From positions 5,334,501 through 5,398,500 of the forward strand of contig CM052358.1 of NCBI GenBank assembly GCA_028551475.1: a stretch of 64,000 nt of DNA, in the 5' to 3' direction. This DNA is from Casuarina equisetifolia. Taxonomy: Eukaryota; Streptophyta; Magnoliopsida; Fagales; Casuarinaceae. Shown piece by piece: positions 23,201 to 34,330 of the stretch (within the stretch, counting starts at the first letter, position 1; every line of letters begins with the position of its first letter). Under the pieces are notes generated by a model. It worked only from the letters and a program-made list of their open reading frames with translations. It was not told the DNA's origin and made no database searches. The position numbers and the translations under genes were made by a program.

Positions 23201-23319
23201 CAGGCATTTGACGGCTGTGATTCGGTTAAGACAAATGATCTGGCCGTTGGGATTGGGTAAATTTTGAATATGCCTCACGAAGGTTTCCGTTTCCTAAGTG
23301 ATGAGATGGCCGTGGGTGC

Positions 23320-23388
23320 CACGTGTGCGATGGAGACGGCCCATGACTTTTCAAAATGGTGTTTTGCTGTTAAGATAGATCCCACGTG
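23320..23388 (-). promoter_or_regulatory. Two G-box (CACGTG) elements upstream of the ARM gene
   Basis: CACGTG occurs at 23320-23325 and 23383-23388, 63 bp apart. On the minus strand the first reads CACACGTGGC, which fits an ABRE or G-box core with favourable flanks; the second reads CGCACGTGGG. G-boxes bind bZIP and bHLH factors. They lie about 2 kb upstream of the ARM start codon, close to where a spliced leader would begin, so assignment to that gene is an inference. Confidence 0.5.
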
Positions 23389-23459
23389 CGAAGGAGACAG
23401 TTCATGGGAAAGTGTTGTGCCTGGCGGTTGGATTTTACTTATCTACCCTTTGCAGTAGT

Positions 23460-24239
23460 TTGGAGAAAACGATGATGACAATGAGACCGTGGATGTTTTT
23501 GAATTGGGATCCTTTGTGGGGTGTCAAGTATAAAGCCTTCGTTAAATTAAATTATGTTATCAAACCGTTGCTTTGTCGGTGACCAAACAAAGAAAGAAAA
23601 TAAATAAATAAATAAATAAGATGAAAGTCCAATAATAATGACACCCATTAAATTAAGTGACCAGTGTGTTCAAGTTTTTGAACTAAAGAAAGCAATCATG
23701 AGCTTTAGAAGAATCAAAAAATGTTGGGTTGTTATGACATCGATTCAAAAACTGAGTAAACGAAATGATTAAGCCAATAATTTATATATCTTTCTTCTAA
23801 TTATGCCTTTGAATGTTCAAATGCCCAGAAAAATAATGATTAGACGAAGGCGACGTCATTACGCAGGTCCCGTGTTTTTCCCCTGCGGCGGACATCGTTA
23901 TCAATAAAAAGATGCACACATGAAAAGGTTAAAAAAAGAAAAAAAAGGCACGATCAATACTTTCCAATCACACATTTTGCGTTGCACAATTAATGCATGT
24001 AATCAGGTACCTCTGCCCAAATAAATGGCACCTAATGTGCTTATTTAGCTGATGCATTTCGATGATCCTCAACCGTTACTGGGCATGATTTCCATGATCG
24101 CTTCACATGATCACGAGGAAATGGATGGATGGATCGAAATTGCACCTTTCATGTGGGCATAAAGGATTTTTAATAAAATAATTGTAAAGAAGAGAAGGTT
24201 ATATCACTTTTGAAACCAAATATTCCTCGAAGGGATAAA
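23460..24239. other. Gene-free AT-rich spacer
   Basis: No gene seen. It holds an (AAAT)5-like tract at about 23598-23619 and otherwise unremarkable AT-rich sequence. Confidence 0.5.
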
Positions 24240-25222
24240 AAGAAGAAAAGATTACAAAATTACTTAACAATTTTTTATCGGAAAAAAAATTCTTTCTCGC
24301 CTTAATACTTTTTGTTTTTGTTGCTTTAAGTGGCTCGTGAATTGAGGCACTCCTAGATGGCTGCGGCAGGAGAGAAGAGCTTGCTGTGGAGGGCCGAGGA
24401 GGCCTTTTGGCGAGTCAACCAAGACGCGTGGGGTCTTTGGTGCTGCGTGGCCACGACGGGACGCCCCTGCCCGTCGCCATTTTTCTATTTCCTAGCTGTG
24501 TACGTATGTATCGCCTTAATCCTCCTCGTTTTGCCTTCACAATGCATTATCTCTCCGCCGAACGCGCGGTAAAAGAGCGAGGAAAGGAAGAAAGGTGAAA
24601 TCTCTGCTTTAGGATATGTGCGGTGAGGTGTTTCCCGGCCTTAAGCTGGGTGACATGTGGACAACTTAAAAAGTTTTGATAACTTTATTTACGAGAGAGA
24701 TTTTTTTTTTTTTTTTAACTCACGCAACCTCATATTGGGGAAGGAAATTCGAACCTATGGGAACTTTTAGTCAGGGTTTGGCTTAGAGAATGTCACTGAA
24801 ATTGATTATTTAAGAGAAAGATTGAGGACAAAATAAGTTATTGGATGATACAAAATGGTGAAACATGCCTAGTCATGCCCAAGGTCCACTACAACAGGGA
24901 GCTTGGCCGCTAACAGGACCATAAAAGACATGCTGGGATTGGCCTACATTTTGCTGTTGCCAAAGAAACCTTTTACCAAGTTCACTTCGAATTTCCCAGT
25001 TCAAAAGCAAACTTTAAGTTACAAAATTATCACACAAAATTACAACAAAAAAAAAAGTAGTTCGCTAAGCCTTTGTAATGTCTCTAACAACAAAAGACTA
25101 AAAATGAAAGAAAAAAGCAACCTATCAACCATCTGACTGAAACTTCTACATCCCTCTTTTCAGGATCGGGATCTTTCGCGTGCGGGAGGTGAACGGTTGC
25201 ATTGTCGATCAAAATTCAAGCA
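24240..25222. repeat. Segmental copy of the SR-gene 3' end region
   Basis: Colinear with 38860-39812. Shared blocks: GATTACAAAATTACCT/ACTT at the left edge, TTTCTCGCCTT.ATACTTTTTGTTTTTGTTGCTTT, GCCTTT.GGCGAGTCAACCA, GATAACTT.ATTTACGAGAGAGATT, GTTGCCAAAGAAAC.TTTTACCAAGTTCACTTCGA, and the right edge ATCAAAATTCAAGCAT. The partner copy contains the real terminal exon and 3' flank of the SR splicing-factor gene, so this one is probably the derived copy. Confidence 0.85.
25160..25196 (-). pseudogene. Detached copy of the SR splicing-factor terminal exon
   Basis: On the minus strand this 37-nt piece reads as RSPPARERSRS then stop, against [12 protein letters not shown] in the true terminal exon at 39779-39743. 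The splice acceptor dinucleotide, AG in the original (39780-39781), is AA here (25197-25198). No other SR exon is nearby, so it cannot be used as an exon of that gene. Confidence 0.8.
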
Positions 25223-25819
25223 TTAAGGATATTTTATCCTTTTGACACTTCATGAGTGAACTTGGATGTAAGTATTATGCTGTTTTATCCCTCGAACCAC
25301 TTGTCTAGTTCAAGCATATAACTCGTAAGAAACCTTAATTCATAAACTTAATTGGTTGATTAACATTCTCCTACTCGCATCATGTGTCAATTCAAACTTT
25401 CTCCTAATAAGTTAGACATACAACGGATGCTTAATTCAAATGGAAGATGAATTTATGGAGATAGGGTTTTCCTTGCTATCTTTATTCAATCACTAATTTT
25501 TTTAATCCAAAATTTGATATAATGCAGAATAATATATTGATTAGTTGTTAGATGGAAATAAAAGGTAAGCCATGGAGACATAGTTTAAACTCAATATTTG
25601 TGCTCTAATAACATGTTTAGCATTGAGTAGTTTCAAAAATTTAAACTCGTAGAAAATGATAAAGCTAAATTTGTAAGTACTTTGCTAATAACATTTACTT
25701 ATTTCAATTATATTATAACTAAAAAATAATTTCAATTCATTCTTTTCGAGTGAAAGAGCACATTTAATTGTGATGTCTTTAATAAGAAGTATGAAGATAT
25801 CATGATAATTTATTCATTC

Positions 25820-26457
25820 ATTTTTAACTATGTCATTTAACCGCTATCTCTTGGCAAAGACCTTAATTTACTGCAATGACTAACATCAAAATCCCTAAGG
25901 TTGACAAGTTTCCCTAATCTTGGTAATTTTTTGAGTTCATAACAATGGCAAAGACAAAGGTTTTGCATAGCTTAGCTTTGTGTTTCTCTATTGTCTCATT
26001 AGAATTATGTTTAATTTCATAAACCTACTTATATCCAATGAGCTTCCTATGTATAGAAGCTTTATAATTTGTTAAGTGTTGCTTGCCTCTAATGCTTTTT
26101 TTTTTTTTTTCTCTTTTCTTGTAACATGCTATTTTATTATCTAGGATCGCTAATGGTATTATGGTGATGAATTGGTTCCACATCAATGTTGATTGATGCA
26201 ATGAAATGTTGGCTATCAACTATGAGATGATAACCAATCTAGGTTAAAAGAGGATATTTAAATGATTTATTTTAGAGGGTATTAATGGTTGGACAAATGT
26301 GGTTATTTGACCAAAGTGATGGTTGGATTTTCCTAGTAAATTGTCTAGAAGTTATTGGGATAGGAATGTTGGGTGGGTTTTCTAGTGATGGAACAATGTC
26401 TTCAATCTCATCATCCAAGAAGATATAATAGGAATTGGCTGGTGGTGGTAAAAGCAT
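25820..26457 (-). mobile_element. Ty1-copia pol relic (linker and start of reverse transcriptase)
   Basis: On the minus strand the pol linker just before RT is recognisable (ITSRQFTRKIQPSLWSNNHI, then a region with SQHFIASINIDVEP and SDPR). After an A-rich interruption comes the start of RT (HRKLIGYK, stop, VYEIKHNSNETIEKHKAKL; then TLGILMLVIAVN and QEIAVK). This order matches copia elements: linker, EP..Y.EA..DPRW, then GxKWVxKIKxxxxGxxxRxKARLVA. Several stops and frameshifts interrupt it. No LTR was found and the rest of RT and RNase H was not recognised, so it is a truncated fragment unrelated in position to the copia at 54-56 kb. Confidence 0.7.
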
Positions 26458-26913
26458 GGGTGTGCGATCAGGTTATGATTCGGTGACCACCTCGGGGCAG
26501 TCTGCCAATACTTGTAGTAATTTCAGGTGAGAAATGGGCGGTCAGTTCAGGAGAAGAGAGTTCGGACGAAGGTATTTCTGTTTACAGTGTTAAAATGTAA
26601 ACCATTTCTTTTGAATTTCTATTTCTAGTATATTTTTTTTCCATCAAATTGTATAGAAACAGTAAAATTAGAAAAAGTTACGAATTATTAATTATGAAGC
26701 TTTTAAGCAGTGAAGTAACTAAACATTGCTCAAATAAAAAGCAATTCCCATCGAGTCGCTGACAGTTTTAACGGTTTAAAACGTACGAAATCATTAGTAA
26801 ATTGGAAGAGAAATTCGAAATTATTTAGGCTTACCTCGTGCGTCTACCGTCCTAGGGCCGCCCGCCGCCCGAGGTAGAAGGGCCAGCAACAGAGGTAGAA
26901 GGACCAGAAGCAG

Positions 26914-27038
26914 CACGGGCGCCTTTTCATTGTTTGTCCATTCGTATGGACGCTCCTTATGAGGGGTCTTGACTTTTCTGTAATTCCTCTCATAAGGAAC
27001 GTCTGTACGAATGGACAAGCGATGAAAAGGTGCCCGTG
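26914..27038 (+). repeat. 125-bp near-perfect hairpin
   Basis: Arms 26914-26966 and about 26986-27038 are inverted complements over about 53 bp (CACGGGCGCCTTTTCATTG ... CTCCTTATGAGGGG against CCTCTCATAAGGA ... GATGAAAAGGTGCCCGTG) around a loop of about 19 nt. Nearly all differences would be G-U pairs in a plus-strand transcript; one is an A/C mismatch. No target-site duplication is obvious. It could be a MITE, a recent inverted duplication or a small-RNA precursor. Confidence 0.8.
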
Positions 27039-27269
27039 TACAAGTCAGGGCAGTGGTGGGGGCGAGGCCTGGCTGGGCTGGGCTGGGCGGGCTTGAGCCT
27101 TGGGAGACTCGGGGCAACAAAAGCATAATTCAAACTTTTTTGGCAAAATGTAAAAGTAAACAAAATACATTTGATTGAGCTAATCAAATTAGATTTGGAG
27201 ATAATTTTTTATTAAATTTAATTAAGGATATACAGTAATCGAGCGGACACCCAACAGTAATCAAACCAA

Positions 27270-29590
27270 TAATAATTCCTTATCTTTTGTGGCTCTAACC
27301 TTAAGGCGGCATGCTAACTGCAAATTCATTTTAATTCTTTTTCAAATCATGACTGTGCACAATAATGATTCCTCATTTTTATGGTTCTGTTTTTAAGACG
27401 GCGATACTGGCATTAAATTGTACATAATATTCAACGTTAATTCCAAAGGAGGCCAAGAGAAGGAAAGATCTGGACCTTCTAAACCAAGACGACAAAACGA
27501 GGACCATCTTGTCGGATCTCTCGTCTCGTCTTTGCTAGATATCTTCTCCCTTCCCATATTTCGGGCTCTCCGTTCGAGCTTGATCGTGGCCTTTCCACAG
27601 CCATCTAGTCTTCTGAAGAAATATACCTTTAATATGAGATGCGGTAAAGTCTATAGCTTTTCAATTTTGTTGGTTGCGAAGAAGTTGATTCTTGGACCGT
27701 AGATTTATACGTTTCTTATTATGTTTTTTTTTTTTTTTTGTAATTGATTAAGCATATGAGTGGTTTTTATCTTTTGATCCACTTCCTTTTTCTCTCCCGC
27801 ATTCTAATTTTATGGTACTTTCTTTGATGAAAACCATGTACCATGTACTTTTTGTAGTCAATAATTCTAGTTGGAGGTTTTATGATTTTGAGACTTGCAC
27901 TTTAGAGGAGTCTTTTTTAATTTTGTTCTATCATGTTTTATATGAATTTCAATTCATACTTTGAATTACATATGTTTTTCTTTGTAAGTTTTTTACTTTT
28001 GTCTTTTTCTATTTTCCTTATAGATTTCAAATGAGATTGTTTTATAATTGCATTTGTATATCTTTTTCAAGTTCACAATTGCTCCTTGTAGGTTTATGCT
28101 TTTTAAAGCCACGTACTTATATGCTTTTTGATGAGTGCTTAATTATATAATAAATTGTATCTTTTTTTTTTTGTAGATCAGTTAATGCAATGGCATGTTA
28201 CCTCAATGTTTATGCCATTTATCTTCTTTAGTTTTCTTTCACTTAATGTGCTCATAGACCAATTTGATTCTAACCTCATTATTGAATGGGTGAATCACAG
28301 CTCCATATTGAAATCAAAGGAAGCAGAGATACAAAACTACGCATGTTCATTCTCTTGCTCCATGACCATATCCTTGGCTTGTATTTATCGAGGGAGGAAG
28401 ATAAAATTTTTTCGACATATCAAACCAACATTGTTATAAAGATAGTATTCTTGAGCTATGCAACAAATGGGTATTCATTTGTTCTCGTGGATGGTTCACT
28501 TTGATTGATTGGACTTCCTATGATTGCTATCTTTTTAATTTCATCTCATTGGAAAAGATTTAGTTGCCATGATGGAATCACGAAAGTGAACCCGATCTTT
28601 GCATTTTATCATCATCTCCAGTGATCCTATATGTCATATCTTGCTCATCAAATATTTGTGTAGGAACTTTGTGTGTTGCAAGCTAGGTGATATTGAATAT
28701 ACTGAGCAAAGGCTTGATGAAAATGTTAATAACTCAACAATAATTGGGGCAACTGTGGTTGGAGAAACTGTTTATTGCTTGATACGTTGATCAAATTTTA
28801 ATCGGGAAGTGTTTATATTAAGCACAATTTTATTTACAAGTTTAGAAGTTGAATTTACATATTTGGTGGCAATAGAAGAATTTTTCTGGCAAGAGGTTCC
28901 ACATACTACAAATTTATGGGCATTTCTTATTGAGGGTTGTGGTGAAATCTTCTTGGTGATTCGGGTGCATCTTGATTATAGAATTCATTGGCCTAACGAA
29001 TTTATAGTCTTTGTAATGGATTTTTCCAAAAAGTAGTGGGTGAAGTTGACAAGTCTTGATGATCGAACTATTTTCCTATCAAGCAATCAAGGCTTGATCT
29101 GTTCTACAATAGAATTGGAAGTTCAACCAAATTCGATCGACTACACATTGTCCAATGATGGACATCTTTATGTGTTGGACTTTAAAAATCAAACTGTTTC
29201 AACGTCTTTACCTTGTCCTATCATAAGGAGCAACTTAGAACCAAAGTGGTTCATGATTTAATATTTTTGTAAGTTTACAAAAATTATTATAACTTAATTT
29301 GTAATTCGTAACCATTTGTTTTAAGATTGTATATGATTGCTTGGTCATGTGCAATGGCACAACAATAAGATGATCACTCTAGTTACACCTTATATGTAGC
29401 ATATACTTTTGTAGGGAGGTTAGTGTAAGAATTTTACATGTATGTATGTAAGAAACTCTCGCATGCATAATCTTACCTATAACTTAATTCCTCTGGAAAC
29501 TATTCTAAAATAGCTTTAACTTGATAATAGTGATAAGGTGCATATTTGAAGAATATTGAATACTTTTTTTTTTGTCTCACAATTTCTTGC
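27270..29590 (+). repeat. Segmental duplication block A
   Basis: Colinear with 33870-37020 in the same orientation. Its first 450 bp (27270-27720) are about 98% identical to 33900-34340, but the KIB pseudogene part (28185-29261) is only about 90% identical to 35660-36713. Block B has about 890 bp (34331-35220) that is absent here. Confidence 0.9.
28185..29261 (+). pseudogene. KIB1-4 beta-propeller (DUF295) pseudogene, copy A
   Basis: Translation in pieces gives the plant F-box/KIB C-terminal domain: LACIYRGRKIKFFRHIKP, then after a frameshift SILELCNKWVFICSRGWFTL (28444 onward), a YCLI block, CGEIFLVIRV, VFVMDFSKK and VKLTSLDDRTIFLSSNQG. KIB-domain F-box proteins are substrate adaptors of SCF ligases. 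The reading frame is broken by a frameshift near 28437, and by TAG at 28561, TGA at 28570, a TGA near 28787 and TAG at 29034. A 94-codon open frame 0.5 kb upstream (27418-27702), nearly identical in block B, could be a remnant of the F-box exon, but that is weak. This copy keeps 24 nt (coding around VFICSRGW) that copy B has lost. Confidence 0.75.
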
Positions 29591-29925
29591 ATGTTATCTT
29601 AATTTAGCTATTTTGTAATTTCTAAGCATTTGTTTTAAGGTTGATGTGATTGATTTGTCATATGTAATGGCGCAATAGTAAGATAATCACCATACCTGAG
29701 CCTTATTTGTAGCATTTACTTGTTCCAAAAGATTAGTGCCAAGTAGTTTATATATATGTATGTCAGAAACTCTCACATGTGGCTTACAACAATACAATCT
29801 TACTTATAACTTAATTCCTCCAAAAGCTATTCTAAAATAGCTTTAACTTGATAATAGTGATGAGAAGCACATATGAAGAATATTAAATACTCTAAACTTT
29901 TTTGTATCTTGCAGTTTCTTGCATG
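29285..29925 (+). repeat. ~314-bp tandem repeat downstream of KIB copy A
   Basis: The stretch around CATTTGTTTTAAG.TTG at 29313 recurs at 29627, with matching GTAATGGC.CAA.A.TAAGAT, GTAGCAT.TACTT, ATGTATGT and AAAATAGCTTTAACTTGATAATAGTGAT in order. Block B has a single unit (36730-37020), so the doubling happened in A after the block duplication or was lost in B. Confidence 0.75.
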
Positions 29926-31084
29926 TATTATCTTATTTCTCACCATTGCTTTAACCACATGAACATGACCGATGGGTAGGCTAAGAAACTAGAACAAGAG
30001 TTCAGTGCCCATGCACTATTAGCCTTGAAGGTCCATATACTTCTTAGAGCCCTTTTTTTTTTTTTATGGATTTCTACCCTACTAGTTGCAACTGTGAAAG
30101 AGTCAGGCATAAATTTTTTTAAAAAGTGGATTATGATAGTTTGATGTAGGATTTGCAAAGTTAACCATGACATGCATGTCAGAAGAGCAAATATTCAAGA
30201 TTCATATGACATTGAACTATATGATGCCTAGCTAGACAATGGCAAAGAAACTGAGGCGTTAGATAGGATCAACACTTGACAATACGATGTTTAGTGATGA
30301 GTCATTTAAAATTTTAGGAGTTAATGGTGGAGCAAATCACTATTTGGATGCTTCATCGGGTGAAAGAATTTTAAAAACGAGAGAGAAGCCTGCAACGCCT
30401 ATTGAGGAACCTATGACATCCGAAGGGGGAAATAGTTCCTGCATGAATTGGCGGACCTTTGGATGCGGAGAAAGAATCCGGGAGGTTTGATTTAGCCATT
30501 GGTAGCCACCGCTCTAGGCTACCACTCTCCTGGTTAGCACTTCACAACCATGAAAATACCCTTAGAAGTCAATCCTTGAATTGAATGTCGCTGGTTAGAC
30601 TACTGCCGTACGCTCACTCTCCATTAATTTTATACCTGCAACCTTGTTTTATAATTTAATATACACATTTGGAGCTTTAACCTTCGAAACTGAAACTTTG
30701 CCTCACCAAACGTCCGATGGAGAACAAATCTCAAAAGATAAAGGAAATACAGAAAAACAGGAACAGAAAAAAGAGAACGTTGTGTGAGCAACAAATTCGT
30801 TTCCACTTTGTACAAGTACGACATTTTTTTGTAGGTCGTCTGAGTTACACCATTCTTCTGAATCTCTTTTTACAGTAGGATACGGTAAAGACTTGTCATG
30901 AACTCGATCAGCTCGCTCGATAGAACAACCAGATCCTATACTTGTCCCCTCTTTCTCCGACCTTCGCGACGTACCTCTCTTTTCGACCTTCATGCCATAC
31001 CTGTCTCTTTCGAGATCGCACCCATGCCTCATCTCCAAATCCTTGTCAGTTTTTTTTTGGAATATACGCTATAATGAGATGAGG
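29926..31084. other. Insertion of unknown sequence present only in block A
   Basis: Block B jumps directly from its counterpart of 29560 (position about 37017) to its counterpart of 31088. About 1.1 kb is therefore extra here. It holds a 67-codon open frame (30287-30490) with no recognised family and no terminal repeats that I could find. Confidence 0.5.
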
Positions 31085-31970
31085 TAAAAATATATAGCTT
31101 TTCAGTTGGTTGGATGCAAACTTGTTTCTTCGATTTCTTATTAAATCTGTAATTTCTGTAATTTCCGTAATTTCTTTTTCTTTTGCTCCCATCTCTTATT
31201 TTAATTTGTTAATTTTAGTGCAACGATCTCCGATTGGAGGTCTCAGGTTACTTTCAAAAGACTTCGCCTTTATTTTCTTTCAAATTTCGGCTCCCCTTTT
31301 TTTGATCTGTTAAATTACGTTCCTTATTTGTTTTTTCTTTTCTTCCTTCTATCTATACGTTCCTTTTTTTTTTTTTTAAATCTCTTTTTTTCTTGGCTTA
31401 CTTTTCTTTTCTTCTGTTGGTTTCGAAGTTGATTCTTTGATTTGTTAAATTTAGTAGATGTATTTTCGCATTAGTTTCGTAAATGGAGTTCATCCAAAAG
31501 ATGGCCTTTTGTTCCTTTTCTTTTTCTTTTTGTAATATTATGGTATTTTTGGGTCTTCACAAGACAACACCATAGTTGAAAGTGAGAAATAATTATGTGT
31601 AGTGAGATTTGTGTATCTATTTTTGGTGTTTTTGCCTCCATAGATGAGAGTGGGAAGTGATGAAGGCCGATTTCGTAAAGGAATCCCTTCAGTAGATTGT
31701 CGTAGTTTTTTTTTTTTCTCCTGTTATATATAGGTGTTATACATTTTAACATCCTTCTTTCTATTTAATTTTTTTTGTTTGGCTCCCCACTCCCACCTCG
31801 TAAATTTTTTTTTCTCCACTTTCCCTTTCGTGCATTGCGAGTACATAAGGATTTTTTTCTTGCTAATTTTCAATTATTATCTATAGTACATGCACTCACA
31901 AATAATATAAAATGAAAATTAACTAAAAAAAAATCATACTCATAACCAACCGTGGTTAGGAAACATCAAA
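31085..31970 (+). repeat. Block A 3' part, T-rich, about 98% identical to 37022-37895
   Basis: Shares ATATAGCTTTTCAGTTGG, the TCTGTAATTTCTGTAATTTC run, CAACGATCTCCGATTGGAGG, TTTCGGCTCCCC and CTTTCCCTTTCG with 37022-37895, and more loosely with 37900-38455. It is T-rich on the plus strand with no conserved protein in any frame. Confidence 0.85.
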
Positions 31971-33869
31971 AAAGAAAAAAATAATAATAAACGGTGTTAA
32001 AGTTAGTGGCTTCGATCTAGTATGTTTCATGTGGTTCCAATGCCCAACTATAAGACTTCCTAATGTTCTCCATATTGCTGCTACACATATGGGGCTAGAC
32101 AAACCCATTCGATCCATACAATTAAAAAAATGTCTTTTATGTACCGTTTTGTTATTTTAACTTGATTTTCATTTCTAGATTAAGTTTCAATAATAATTGC
32201 TTGGCCATTTTCTCCTTAATTTTTATATTTTCCAAGACCTTTCAACGGGGGCGGTGATGGGATTGGCCCAAGTTGAGAGTGGTCGCTATTATCTTCTACC
32301 ATAATAAAAGGTCTTGACTTCCAGTAAATTAATAGGACAATGCTATTTTACAATCCTTGACCAATTAAAAAAATAAAAAAAATACAATAAACCTTGATAA
32401 CTTTTGAGTATCAAAGATTCACTAGTTCTAATTCTAGGCATGCAAGTGTAATAGGTCGGGGCACGCATGCACAATTTTTACCCTCTGGATCAAGGCTCAT
32501 TTCTTTTTAAGGGAAGCATTCTTTTTGGATCAAGCCAGCTGCATGATTAGGTTGTCTGTTTCGGACTGAGTCCCTTTGCTTGAATTGGCCTCCTGGATTG
32601 GATCGTCCTGGGTCTAAGCTTGTTTTGCTCACCTAAGAAGACGTTTTTCTTACGGTTTTGATGGGATTCGAGTGTTTTCCTATGGGCCAATTGGATCAAC
32701 AAATTGTATGTTCAAACATTGTTGAGCATTGGGAGTTGTTTAGTGGTTTAAATTAGTTGAAAATGTATGCATTTGAGAACATTAGCATACCTGAAGATTG
32801 AGAACATGAACAATAACATGTTTTAGTTGTAGATCGTTGCTTCTAATTCTCATATATTGCATCTAAACTAGGGAAAAAGGCTGCCATTTACCGAACATGC
32901 TTTGGCCATCAATATCATCCTCGACGATGCCCACCGGGTTTTTAACGACCGCTCAATGAGTGGGCCATCCAGAAGCAATCAAAGATCATTCAGGATCAAG
33001 TGAATCACCTGCTTCCTAGGTGGGAGAGTGCACCTTATATTCGGGATTAGTACCATGAATGAGGAATGTCTGTTTCTCTAGAAAATAGAGCACAAGAAAA
33101 GAAGTTGAGATTATTGAGCGAAAAGATCTATGATACTAAATCCACGCATGCATACCTCTTATTATCTTATTATTTATTTGTTCTGGCTTGTATAAATGTA
33201 TTTAAATTTTGAGTAATTGTACATCATTCAGTTAAAATAATTATAAGTAATATATAAAACGTTCGAGCATTGCAATTCTTTAAGTGTTTTTGTCCTTAAT
33301 TGTTTGCGTCCAACTAACACAGTGACATTGTTTTTTCTCTTTTCAAAGGTTAATTTTGAGTTTTCGACTTTGAAAGGCTTTGGCATGAGATGTTAAAAGG
33401 TCACAAATAAGTAACTTTTGTGTATTACTTTTTAATGCTTCATTTTTTTTTGCCTTTTGCACGTAAAATATTACTCTATAAGATTAAACTGGTCCTAACT
33501 TAATAGGTGAGGAGGATAAGTAGGTTTAGATATAAGATTTAGTTAGTTAGATACTTGTTGTTGTAATATGAGAAAGATATAAACTTTCTTCTTGATTTTT
33601 TAAAATTATTGTTGTACATATATATTTCCCAATAAATTTTATGGAGGTCTATTTTTAAGATACAAAATTTCCATTAGAGATCGAGTTTTTAAATCATGAC
33701 AATGCACAATAACGGTTCCTCAACTTTTGGGCTCCGTTTTTAAGGTGGTAATGTTGAGCAAATCTTTTCTGGATTTTTCTTCTAAGATCATACAATGCAC
33801 AATAATAGTCCTTCGTCCTTGTATTGAAGCCGGGCAGTCTGAGCAATAAATGTACAATACCCGTTCTAA
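31971..33869. other. Gene-free interval between blocks A and B
   Basis: No gene is supported. The sequence at 32870-33060 is less AT-rich than its surroundings but gives no recognisable protein in any frame. The remainder is AT-rich. Confidence 0.4.
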
Positions 33870-34330
33870 GGGATAGTGTCCAATAATAATTCCTTATCTT
33901 TTGTGGCTCTATCCTTAAGGCGGCGTGCTAACAGCAAATTCATTTTAGTTCCTCTTCAAATCAGGACTCTGCACAATAATGATTCCTCATTTTTATGGTT
34001 CTGTTTTTAAGACGGCGATACTGGCATTGAATTGTACATAATATTCAACGTTAATTCCAAAGGAGGCCAAGAGAAGGAAAGATCTGGACCTTCTAAACCA
34101 AGACGACAAAACGAGGACCATCTTGTCGGGTCTCTCGTCTCGTCTTTGCTAGATATCTTCTCCCTTCTCATATTTCGGGCTCTCCGTTCGAGCTTGATCG
34201 TGGCCTTTCCACAGCCGTCTAGTCTTCTGAAGAAATATACCTTTAATATGAGATGCGGTAAAGTCTATAGCTTTTCAGTTTTGTTGGTTGCGAAGTTGAT
34301 TCTTGGACTGTAGATTTATACGTTTCTTAT

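Noticed and set aside
24357..24572. 71-codon open frame starting MAAAGEKSLLWRAEEAF
   Set aside because: Lies in the duplicated SR 3' flank; the partner copy at 38979-39161 has a different, broken frame, so coding is unlikely.
25837..25968. Possible NBS-LRR leucine-rich repeat fragment (minus strand)
   Set aside because: The next frame on the same strand continues a copia linker and RT start with matching motif order over 600 bp; the LRR-like reading is isolated and ends in stops.
26821..27126. 101-codon proline/alanine-rich open frame (minus strand)
   Set aside because: It runs through the hairpin and flanking GC-rich direct repeats (GAGGTAGAAGG.CCAG); no homology is evident.
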